Part shown: positions 1 to 6,481 of the stretch, one piece after another | Layout: every line of letters begins with the position of its first letter | Numbering within the stretch: position 1 is the first letter of the stretch | Assembly (NCBI GenBank): GCA_038874185.1 | Contig: JAVZCX010000011.1 | Span: 1-20,102, forward strand | DNA from: DTQF01 sp038874185 | GTDB taxonomy: Archaea; Micrarchaeota; Micrarchaeia; CABMEP01 | Reading direction: 5' to 3' | Length of the DNA stretch: 20,102 nt | Notes under the pieces: model-generated | The model's database searches: none | Seen by the model: only the letters and a program-made list of their open reading frames with translations | What the model was told of the DNA's origin: nothing | Translations under genes and position numbers: made by a program

Positions 1-71
1 GGAGATCTGCAAAGCAGACTCATCGAGGTAAAGAAGAAGGAAATTAAGATGAAAGCACTTGTCTACAATCT

Positions 72-788
72 ATGTATTCTAATGACGAAGAAATCCTATT
101 TTCTCATCATAGGATTTCTACAAAACCGTATAAACAAAATATTTATATACCTGTTTGGTGTGAAAAATGCATGGTAAACTATCACGACAATTTTAATGAA
201 TCTGATAAAGATTATAGCGAATTACATAAGCTAGAGACAAATTTGGAAAAAAAGAAAAAGAGAATCAAATCCAGTCTGTCTGGGCCATCTATTATGGAAG
301 AGACAATAATGAGAATAACTAAGTCTCCCGTCTATAAAAGCGACTCCGAATTAATTCCAATTATAAAATTAGCAGTTCAATTTGAAGAGTCAGATACTGC
401 GTTAAATATGCTTCACAACTGTCACGTAATGAGAATAAATAATCAGCATCCTTCAAGCATAAGAAAACTCACAGCTAGCATCCAAAAGATAATGAATGGT
501 TCTAAATCCATTAAACTTCTTGAAAAGGTAACTGAACTTCTTTCTGGGCAAGACAGTTATGAAATAAAAGAAGAAGAAATGGAAAAGATAAAAATAGAAA
601 TAGAAAAGAGAATATCTGCAACTAATGCAAGAATTAAGAAAATGAAGGAAAAAAAGAAAAGAAATGAAGACGAAAACGAATATGAAGATAGCGCGCCTTC
701 AGAAGAAGACTTGAAAAAAATTGAAAGAGAATTTAGAAAAATAATAAATTCAAAGGATGAAGATATAACTGCGAGCGATATTGAGTAA
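72..788 (+). CDS. hypothetical charged coiled-coil protein
   Basis: I do not recognise the family. The frame gives 238 residues with one CxxC pair (C30, C33), a helical middle part (about 75-160), and a very Lys/Glu-rich segment at about 160-225 that looks like a coiled coil, ending in an acidic tail. No signal peptide or membrane segment is visible, so it is probably cytoplasmic. The start is uncertain. An 11-bp perfect hairpin (89-119) lies inside the first codons, and a good TATA-like box (about 141-149) lies 26 bp before an in-frame ATG at 171, which would give a leaderless 205-residue protein without the CxxC. No ribosome-binding site precedes the ATG at 72. The gene converges on the PIN-ATPase gene with a 42-bp gap. 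Confidence that this is a real gene is fairly high; confidence in the start and function is low. Confidence 0.65.
   Translation: MYSNDEEILFSHHRISTKPYKQNIYIPVWCEKCMVNYHDNFNESDKDYSELHKLETNLEKKKKRIKSSLSGPSIMEETIMRITKSPVYKSDSELIPIIKLAVQFEESDTALNMLHNCHVMRINNQHPSSIRKLTASIQKIMNGSKSIKLLEKVTELLSGQDSYEIKEEEMEKIKIEIEKRISATNARIKKMKEKKKRNEDENEYEDSAPSEEDLKKIEREFRKIINSKDEDITASDIE
89..119. repeat. perfect 11-bp inverted repeat (hairpin)
   Basis: Left arm 89-99 and right arm 109-119 are perfectly complementary (11 bp) around a 9-base loop. The repeat falls in the first codons of the 72-788 frame. It may be a hairpin in the intergenic space after an upstream gene lost beyond the window edge, which would favour the later start at 171, or an mRNA structure near the start codon. 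No T-run follows it on the plus strand. Confidence 0.6.
141..149 (+). promoter_or_regulatory. candidate TATA box inside the first frame
   Basis: ATTTATATA matches the archaeal TATA consensus well and is centred about 26 bp upstream of the in-frame ATG at 171. If used, the gene would start leaderless at 171 rather than at 72. It may instead be a chance match in AT-rich coding sequence. Confidence 0.35.
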
Positions 789-830
789 CTAGCTAATTAA
801 ACTTTTAATCCTTCTATCACTTTTTTATAT

Positions 831-2360
831 TTACCTCCTTCTATTGCGCTTTTCCCATTTGTTTTTATCTTCAGATTCTATTTGTATGCTTACAGTTTCA
901 TCTCCGAATTTATAAATTTCCCATTCTACTTTTCCAGTTTCAAAATCACTGACTTGGACTACAGGTCTTGCTAAGTCTCTATCTCTCATCCCGTATGGAA
1001 TCTTAACCTTCATTTTGAGTTCTAAAACTTTTTTGATTTTACCATCCTTTATGAAGATAACAGTGTCAACTATCTGCGGAATCATTCCGAGATCCACTCT
1101 TCCGATAAATCTCTGTATTGATTCTATCGGTCTTGTTGCGTGCACTATGCCAACCATTCCAATACCGGAAAGCCTAAGATCAGAAAACACCTTGAAATCG
1201 TTCGTCTTTCTCATCTCATCGTATATGCTGTAATCCGGCCTTACAAGAAGAAGAATGTCTCCTGTCTTTTCAAAGCTTCCATCAAGCGGCGCATATTGAG
1301 TGATCTCTTCTGGAACTTGCAAGTCTCTTGGAGACTCTAATGTCTTAACTATTTTTTTATTTTTCATATACATCTCTGCAAGCGCAGCAGCGAAAGTTGA
1401 TTTACCGCTTCCTGGAGAACCGCATATTATTATTCCTTCTGCTCTTTCTAGAAGTCTTTGCCTTAGTTTATTTGATAATGCATAATCATCAAATGATGCT
1501 TTCATAATCGGTCTTACTATTGTTATTTCAATTCCATCAGAGAATGGTTGTCTTGCTATAGCAATCCTGAATTCTCTTAACTGAATAACTGCTGCTCCCT
1601 TTGCATCAAGTTCAAAATATGACTTGCTGTCTGCTCTTGCAGTATCTATTATTTCTTTGATCATCAACTCCAACTCGTCTTTTGTTGTAGGTTCTTCTCT
1701 CACTTTAACAAGCTGTATATTTCCGGGTTTTCCCTTCTTTGCAAGAGGTATCGTGTCCTCTTTGAAGTGCAAAGAAACTGTATCTGGCGTTAGGTAGTGT
1801 TTAAAAGAAAGTTCTCTCAGATATTTTCTTGGCTCAAGATATATTACATCTATTCCTTCAGCTCTTGCAACCTCAGATTGCACTTTATCTGAAGTGATAA
1901 GCATTGCATTGAGTTGTTTCGCAAGCTCTCTTATTGCCGCATCAACCTCTCCAAGTTTTGCTGCCTTTACCATAAGCTCGGTGCTTCTTTCCCCGCCGAA
2001 TTCAAGTTCAATCTGACCTGATTGAGAAAACTCCCTAAGAAGCTTTATCTCAGCAAGTCCGCTGAAACCTATCTCTTTTCCCGAATTTGCCTGGTGTTCG
2101 AGCTCTCCAACTGAAGCCTTATGTATCACTACTCTAATCTGCTGAATGTTCTTTTCCTTAAGAATCTCGCTCAGCCTTCCATCGATTATGACTGAAGTGT
2201 CCGGAACTACGATTCTTTTTCCCTTTAGATCGAATTTATCTTCCTTGATCATGGATCTTGGATTTCTCGATCTAATTTCCCTTGTTTCTTTTATCATATT
2301 TTCGTTTTTTATTTCATTTATTTCTTTTATTTCTTTTTTGTCTTTAATTTCTTCTGACAT
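831..2360 (-). CDS. PIN-domain / AAA-type ATPase (PilT-like, KH-containing family)
   Basis: The 509-residue protein matches the archaeal PINc/VapC-type ATPase family: an N-terminal PIN nuclease domain joined to a VirB11/PilT-like ATPase and a small C-terminal RNA-binding-like region. PIN domain about 48-175, with acidic residues D54 (VPDTS), E86/E88, D140 and D158 (TSDK). Walker A GSPGSGKS at 314-321 and a DE pair at 381-382 follow as the ATPase core. The role is probably RNA processing or quality control; substrates of the family are not well established. The first 45 residues are a low-complexity Lys/Glu/Ile stretch that the family usually lacks. M22 and M37 are later start options, but an AGGTGA motif 4 bases before M1 supports the chosen start. 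The upstream leader appears long and structured (see 2473-2518). Confidence 0.9.
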   Translation of the reverse strand: MSEEIKDKKEIKEINEIKNENMIKETREIRSRNPRSMIKEDKFDLKGKRIVVPDTSVIIDGRLSEILKEKNIQQIRVVIHKASVGELEHQANSGKEIGFSGLAEIKLLREFSQSGQIELEFGGERSTELMVKAAKLGEVDAAIRELAKQLNAMLITSDKVQSEVARAEGIDVIYLEPRKYLRELSFKHYLTPDTVSLHFKEDTIPLAKKGKPGNIQLVKVREEPTTKDELELMIKEIIDTARADSKSYFELDAKGAAVIQLREFRIAIARQPFSDGIEITIVRPIMKASFDDYALSNKLRQRLLERAEGIIICGSPGSGKSTFAAALAEMYMKNKKIVKTLESPRDLQVPEEITQYAPLDGSFEKTGDILLLVRPDYSIYDEMRKTNDFKVFSDLRLSGIGMVGIVHATRPIESIQRFIGRVDLGMIPQIVDTVIFIKDGKIKKVLELKMKVKIPYGMRDRDLARPVVQVSDFETGKVEWEIYKFGDETVSIQIESEDKNKWEKRNRRR

Positions 2361-2364
2361 TTTT

Positions 2365-2370
2365 TCACCT
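2365..2370 (-). promoter_or_regulatory. ribosome binding site of the PIN-ATPase gene
   Basis: AGGTGA on the minus strand, 4 bases before the ATG at 2360. It fixes the start at the longest frame, so the charged N-terminal extension is probably translated. Confidence 0.7.
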
Positions 2371-2472
2371 TTATGAATGTGCTCTTAAATCTTTGGACTT
2401 GGCTTTAATTTGTTTAAGCCTAATGTTTAGATTTACATAATGCACATAAACGTACCAAATAATGTTTAAAAC

Positions 2473-2518
2473 AAGACTCTAAGATTGGCACGTTAGAAAA
2501 CAATCTTAAAAAAGTCTT
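2473..2518 (-). promoter_or_regulatory. leader hairpin upstream of the PIN-ATPase gene
   Basis: A two-tier inverted repeat: outer arms 2473-2478 and 2513-2518 (6 bp), inner arms 2480-2487 and 2501-2508 (8 bp), with a 12-13 base loop. It lies between the best TATA-like box (2552-2561) and the start codon at 2360, so on the minus strand it would fold inside a leader of about 170 bases. It could be a regulatory mRNA structure, a small RNA or a DNA operator; the sequence does not decide. Confidence 0.5.
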
Positions 2519-2551
2519 TGAATTTTACCTAATTATAATATACACATCAAT

Positions 2552-2561
2552 TATTTATAAA
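2552..2561 (-). promoter_or_regulatory. candidate TATA box (PIN-ATPase leader)
   Basis: TTTATAAATA read on the minus strand is a near-ideal archaeal TATA box. Transcription would start near 2530, about 170 bases before the start codon. The element is almost symmetric, so it could also fire on the plus strand. Confidence 0.45.
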
Positions 2562-2654
2562 CCTTTATCTTGTTGTTATTTAAAATTTACATATCTAATT
2601 GGATGGAATTGAATAGATTGAGATTAGAATGTTCTTTGAGATCGCATTTTAATA

Positions 2655-4154
2655 TTATTTTGAATTATTCTCTATGAAATCTGTAATTTCGCTTATCTTT
2701 ATTCTTAGTTGCTTTGCAGTATTCCTATCTCTTATTGTAACTGTATCATCTTTCAGTGTATCATAATCTATTGTAACTGCCCATTTCATTCCTATCTCAT
2801 CTGCTCTTGCATATCTCTTTCCTATGCTTCCAGATTCGTCGTAAAGAACAGAAAGGCCTTTTTCTCTGAGAAAAGCAGTGATTTCATTTGCTTTCTCTGC
2901 AAGACCATCCTTTTTCATGAGTGGAAACACTGCAACATCATATGGCGAAAGCTCAGCAGGCAGATCAAACCACTCCCAATCATGAACATCGTCCTTTCCC
3001 CTGTAGGAATGCTCAAGAATAGCCCAAATAAGACGCTCCACTCCTAATGATGGTTCCACTACATGCGGAATGATTTTTCTTCCATCTGGCAGAGTTACTG
3101 ACAGATCTTTGCCTGAAAGATGGGAATGTGATTTCAAGTCATAATCTGTTCTATATGCAATACCCGCCACTTCTATGTGGCCATATGAGGTTTCTACCTC
3201 TGGATCAAAATTTCCTCCAGAATAATGGGGCACTTCATCCATGAAAAGATGTCTGAACCTTATCTTTCCTTCAGGTATCCCGCATCTCTCATAGAATTCT
3301 GAAGCAAGACCAAGGAAAAATGCCATCGGCTCATTTGGAGCAATCTTTCTTTCTATGAGTTCCTTTACAGTAAGGAATGAAATCTTTGGTTCTGTTCCGT
3401 TTTTCCTTGCTTCTTCCTGGCTTTCCCTTGTCAAAACAGGAACTTTTCGATTAAGAACCTTGTCTATCTCTTTCATCTTTGCATTTGAAGGGTCAAAGAA
3501 ATATTCCAGTTCCATCTGGGTAAATTCTCTCAGTCTAACAAACCCCTGTCTTGGAGATATTTCATTCCTAAATGATTTTCCGACCTGCCCTATTGCAAGC
3601 GGAAGCTTTCCATAAACCCTGAATAAACGAGGAAATGCAAGATAGATTCCTTGCGCTGTTTCAGGCCTTAAATAGCCCGGAGTTCCCTCGACAGGACCGA
3701 TGTTTGTCTTGAACATGAGGTTAAAGAATTCTACATCAGAAAAACCTTTCTTGCCACATGTCGGACATTTGATATCCGCAACCTTCAAAATCTGATTTAT
3801 CTCATCTATCGACTTTCCTTCTACATTCACATTGTTTTCCTGAAGAAGATGATCTGCCCTGAACTTATTGCCACAAAGCTTGCATGTTGTAACTGGATCG
3901 CTGAAATGATCTAGGTGGCCTGAAGCTTTTAAAACTGGTTCGGGAAGTATCAAAGACGATTCTATCTCAAGAAATCCATTCCTCTCTATAAAGATTGAGC
4001 GCCAAAGCCTGATTATCTTATCCTTAAGAGCTCTTCCAACTGGGCCTAAGTCGTAAATTCCTCCGACCGGTGAATATATCTCTGCTGCAGGAAAGAAAAT
4101 TCCCCTTCTTAATGCGATCTGCATTATCTTTTCTCTTACTTCAGTAGATGTCAT
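2655..4154 (-). CDS. glyS: glycyl-tRNA synthetase (archaeal/eukaryotic type)
   Basis: Charges tRNA-Gly with glycine in the cytoplasm. This is a class II synthetase of the dimeric archaeal/eukaryotic type. Visible: the N-terminal YSPVGGIYDLGPVG signature (27-40), motif 1 around 41-80, two zinc-knuckle pairs (C91/C94 and C130/C133), the RPETAQG segment (163-169), motif 2 with SFRNEISPRQG (194-204), motif 3 in the EPSLGVERL segment, and an anticodon-binding domain in roughly the last 100 residues. At 499 residues it is shorter than the roughly 560-600 common in other archaea, so insertions have been lost, but no catalytic block is missing. A GGAGTGA motif just upstream (4159-4165) supports the start. 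It shares an intergenic promoter region with the divergent nop5-like gene. Confidence 0.95.
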   Translation of the reverse strand: MTSTEVREKIMQIALRRGIFFPAAEIYSPVGGIYDLGPVGRALKDKIIRLWRSIFIERNGFLEIESSLILPEPVLKASGHLDHFSDPVTTCKLCGNKFRADHLLQENNVNVEGKSIDEINQILKVADIKCPTCGKKGFSDVEFFNLMFKTNIGPVEGTPGYLRPETAQGIYLAFPRLFRVYGKLPLAIGQVGKSFRNEISPRQGFVRLREFTQMELEYFFDPSNAKMKEIDKVLNRKVPVLTRESQEEARKNGTEPKISFLTVKELIERKIAPNEPMAFFLGLASEFYERCGIPEGKIRFRHLFMDEVPHYSGGNFDPEVETSYGHIEVAGIAYRTDYDLKSHSHLSGKDLSVTLPDGRKIIPHVVEPSLGVERLIWAILEHSYRGKDDVHDWEWFDLPAELSPYDVAVFPLMKKDGLAEKANEITAFLREKGLSVLYDESGSIGKRYARADEIGMKWAVTIDYDTLKDDTVTIRDRNTAKQLRIKISEITDFIENNSK

Positions 4155-4158
4155 TTTC

Positions 4159-4165
4159 TCACTCC
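4159..4165 (-). promoter_or_regulatory. ribosome binding site of glyS
   Basis: GGAGTGA on the minus strand, 4 bases before the ATG at 4154. Confidence 0.6.
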
Positions 4166-4238
4166 AAGAGAATAATACGGAAACATAAATAATGGATTGT
4201 AAAATATAATAAGAAGTAAAAATTAATAAATTGCATCT

Positions 4239-4250
4239 TTAATATATATT
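4239..4250 (+). promoter_or_regulatory. candidate TATA box of the nop5-like gene
   Basis: TTAATATATATT is centred about 50 bp before the ATG at 4295. Transcription would start near 4271, leaving a leader of about 24 bases that carries a GAGATGA ribosome-binding-like motif (4284-4290). Confidence 0.4.
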
Positions 4251-4294
4251 AGGAATGAAATCAAGTATGCATTATATTAAAAAGAGATGATATT

Positions 4295-5083
4295 ATGGAC
4301 AAAAGAAGAATGAAGATTCTTGAAGAGATGAAGGCTAAAATAAAGAAATCTTACTTATCAAAGGACAATCTGCTTGTCTTTGCTGACAATGCGATTTCTG
4401 ATTTAGAAAAGCAGAACAATCTTCTATTCGAGAGACTTACCGAATGGTATGGTGTTTACTTCCCAGAGCTGAAAATTGAAGATAGAATGAAATACTCTAA
4501 TCTGGTTTTACAGATCGACAAGAAAGACATGAGTTCAACTAAAAAGTCAATTCAGAGCATACTTGGAGAAAAAGCAAGTGGAGTGATCAATTCGTTGGAA
4601 AAAACAATGGGATCTGAATTGGAAGAGAAAGACCTTGACGCAATAAAATTGCTTGCGCAAGAGATAATAACTCTTGAAGAAGCAAAGGTACAGCTTCAAC
4701 AATATGAAGAAAGCCTTGCAAAAGAGATATGTCCGAATTTAGTAGAGGTAGGCGGGCCTAAAATAGCATCAAAGCTCATTGCACACGTAGGAAGCCTTGA
4801 AAAGCTTGCAAAGCTGCCTGCAAGCACCATTCAGGTTCTAGGCGCTGAAAAGGCGTTGTTCAAGCATCTAAGAAGAAAAACAAAGCCTCCAAAACATGGA
4901 ATCATATTCCAGCATACATTAATACATTCTGCACCGAAGGATAAAAGAGGAAAATTGGCGAGGGCATTGGCATCAAAGCTTGCAATCGCAGCAAAGGTTG
5001 ATGCATATGGAAAGGGCCATTTTGTAGGAAAGGAGCTAAGAGAAGATTTTGAAAAAAGAGCAAAGGAGATTCTCAATCAATAA
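4295..5083 (+). CDS. nop5: Nop5/Nop56-family C/D RNP protein, N-terminally short
   Basis: Nop5 is the scaffold of archaeal C/D-box RNPs: its N-terminal domain holds fibrillarin, its coiled coil dimerises, and its C-terminal NOP domain binds L7Ae and guide RNA. Here the coiled coil begins almost at residue 1, with the family signature LTEWYGVYFPEL at 48-59. The NOP domain runs from about 145 to 262, with ICPNLVEVGGPKIASKLI (145-162), LGAEKALFKHL (182-192) and FQHTLI (205-210). At 262 residues it is well below the 370-410 usual for archaeal Nop5, and the missing part is the roughly 100-120-residue fibrillarin-binding domain. No fibrillarin gene is adjacent, although flpA is commonly a neighbour of nop5 in archaea. 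The upstream 140 bp is non-coding, so truncation is not explained by a wrong start. Confidence 0.9.
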   Translation: MDKRRMKILEEMKAKIKKSYLSKDNLLVFADNAISDLEKQNNLLFERLTEWYGVYFPELKIEDRMKYSNLVLQIDKKDMSSTKKSIQSILGEKASGVINSLEKTMGSELEEKDLDAIKLLAQEIITLEEAKVQLQQYEESLAKEICPNLVEVGGPKIASKLIAHVGSLEKLAKLPASTIQVLGAEKALFKHLRRKTKPPKHGIIFQHTLIHSAPKDKRGKLARALASKLAIAAKVDAYGKGHFVGKELREDFEKRAKEILNQ

Positions 5084-5115
5084 AAAATAATGAATGCGTA
5101 ATATAGGTGCGTAGT

Positions 5116-5169
5116 AAATAAAATAAAGAATAAAAAAGATAAAAAAAGATTTATTTATTTATTTTATTT
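5116..5169. terminator. bidirectional terminator between converging genes
   Basis: A 12-bp inverted repeat (5116-5127 with 5158-5169) made of A/T runs lies between the converging nop5-like and rps3ae genes. Each strand reads through T-rich tracts after its own gene, as expected for archaeal T-tract termination. Confidence 0.5.
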
Positions 5170-5176
5170 CAATCAA

Positions 5177-5755
5177 TTACTTAGTAAAGACTTCTTTGAG
5201 CTCAATCTTTCTTATTTCTATTCTTTTTATTGGTGCTATCTTCTTTATTGCAGGTATTAGAGATTGAGCATATTTCTTGAATAGTATCTCTCTAAGCAAG
5301 TCGTCGCTGTTTGTCTGTGAAGCCTTTTCAGTAAGAAGTGCTCTTAATTTTACTCTTATTTCTGCTTCTGCATCCCTTGCGATTTTTCCTGCTGTGAATA
5401 CTATCGGCTTTATTCTAAACCTCTGCCCGTCCATAGTCTTTACATCTATTACATCATCTATTATGGTTTTTCTCCTTCTTACAAATGTTCTGATATAGCT
5501 TGGCAGCTGCTCTGAACCGATGAATTTCGTAGTTGCAGTCTTTCCTTTCACATCAACTACTCTAAGCTTCACATTTGTATATGCCTGGGAGAAATCACCA
5601 GTAAGTTCGTCAAGCCCGACCTTAACGACTCTATCCTTAAGAAGCTTTGGATCAGAAGAGATTATCTCTCCAACTACTTTTGAATCGAAAATCTGCGGTG
5701 CTACGACTTCATACCACTGTTTTGTTTTCCAAGTATCAACAACTTTCTTTACCAA
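5177..5755 (-). CDS. rps3ae: 30S ribosomal protein S3Ae (eS1)
   Basis: Small-subunit ribosomal protein eS1, which sits near the mRNA exit on the 30S platform. The 192-residue length and the conserved opening (KTKQWYEVVAPQIFD, residues 10-24), the YTNVKLRVVDVKG block and the SYIRTFVRRRK block fit the family. The start codon is TTG at 5755: no ATG is available in frame upstream of the conserved region, and a GGTGA motif (5760-5764) sits 4 bases before it. It lies 42 bp after the S15 gene on the same strand, an order common in archaea, and is probably cotranscribed with it. Confidence 0.95.
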   Translation of the reverse strand: MVKKVVDTWKTKQWYEVVAPQIFDSKVVGEIISSDPKLLKDRVVKVGLDELTGDFSQAYTNVKLRVVDVKGKTATTKFIGSEQLPSYIRTFVRRRKTIIDDVIDVKTMDGQRFRIKPIVFTAGKIARDAEAEIRVKLRALLTEKASQTNSDDLLREILFKKYAQSLIPAIKKIAPIKRIEIRKIELKEVFTK

Positions 5756-5759
5756 ATAA

Positions 5760-5764
5760 TCACC
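5760..5764 (-). promoter_or_regulatory. ribosome binding site deciding the TTG start of rps3ae
   Basis: GGTGA on the minus strand, followed by 4 bases and the TTG codon. It is the main evidence for a non-ATG start. Confidence 0.65.
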
Positions 5765-5797
5765 AATTAAAATCGTTCATCCTATGATGAATACGAA

Positions 5798-6247
5798 TCA
5801 TTTGAATTGAATCGCTGCCACTGCAGGATCATACTTCCAATCTGCTGGAAGAACTTTCTTTCTGATATAGTATTTTCCAAGTCTCCTGATCTTTGTTTCA
5901 ATTGAATTAAGCTTGATTTTGTTATGTAGATCAGATTTGTTTTTTTCAAGATGCGCCCTAAGCCTAACTGCCTTCTTCATGAGATTTGCTAAGTTCTCAG
6001 GGAACTCTTTCTTTCCAGAAACAGTTTCAATAATCTGCATGATTGATTTTCCTGTCGCTTCCCTTATGCTTCCTACTGCATACTGGTCTCTCAGAATGTG
6101 ACCAATAAGAGATGGTGCATTTCCTGCCCTGTAAAGATCTGCTACGATCTTCTCAATATCTTCTTTGCTCATTTCAGTCTGCAAGGAACTTCCTTTGAAT
6201 TTCCTCGAACCAGACTTTCCTTTTTTCTTTGTATGTAGTCTTGCCAT
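5798..6247 (-). CDS. rps15: 30S ribosomal protein S15 (uS15)
   Basis: Primary-binding 30S protein that contacts the central domain of 16S rRNA. With the start at 6247 the protein has 149 residues, beginning MARLHTKKKGKSGS. This is the archaeal/eukaryotic form, with a basic N-terminal extension, and it ends in IRRLGKYYIRKKVLPADWKY. A longer frame opens at 6322, but the 25 extra residues look non-conserved and a TATA-like box at 6296-6305 lies downstream of that codon, so the shorter start is preferred. It is the first gene of the rps15-rps3ae pair. Confidence 0.95.
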   Translation of the reverse strand: MARLHTKKKGKSGSRKFKGSSLQTEMSKEDIEKIVADLYRAGNAPSLIGHILRDQYAVGSIREATGKSIMQIIETVSGKKEFPENLANLMKKAVRLRAHLEKNKSDLHNKIKLNSIETKIRRLGKYYIRKKVLPADWKYDPAVAAIQFK

Positions 6248-6263
6248 AATACCCACTTGATAG

Positions 6264-6283
6264 TGTCGCTCTTTATGGCGACA
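6264..6283. repeat. small inverted repeat in the rps15 promoter/leader
   Basis: TGTCGC (6264-6269) pairs with GCGACA (6278-6283) around an 8-base loop. It straddles the predicted transcription start of rps15 and could be an operator or a short leader hairpin; a chance occurrence is also possible. Confidence 0.35.
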
Positions 6284-6295
6284 TAAATCAATGTT

Positions 6296-6305
6296 TAATA
6301 TAAAG
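6296..6305 (-). promoter_or_regulatory. candidate TATA box of the rps15-rps3ae operon
   Basis: CTTTATATTA on the minus strand. Transcription would start near 6274, 26 bases before the ATG at 6247, which rules against the longer frame starting at 6322. Confidence 0.5.
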
Positions 6306-6481
6306 CACCGATTTAATAACAATAGACATCTGAGATATCTAATGTTGTCCCATCAAAAGACGATGATGATAACATATATGGAATTAAAGTTTTTAAATAT
6401 TCTTATGCCTGTATGAACCTACTTGCACCAGCATAAATTTTAGTTGGTATCTGTTTATTTAGTTAATATTTTAGGTATTAT

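Noticed and set aside
1..177. Open frame 1 from the window edge to 177 as the end of an upstream gene
   Set aside because: It runs through the 11-bp hairpin and the TATA-like box and overlaps the next gene; its last 30 residues look like translated non-coding DNA.
2655..4154. Truncation of glycyl-tRNA synthetase
   Set aside because: It is shorter than many homologues, but all motifs and the anticodon-binding domain are present.
6361..6480. C/D-box guide RNA suggested by a TGATGA-like motif
   Set aside because: A C-box-like ATGATGA occurs but no CTGA D box follows at a proper distance, and no internal C'/D' pair is visible.
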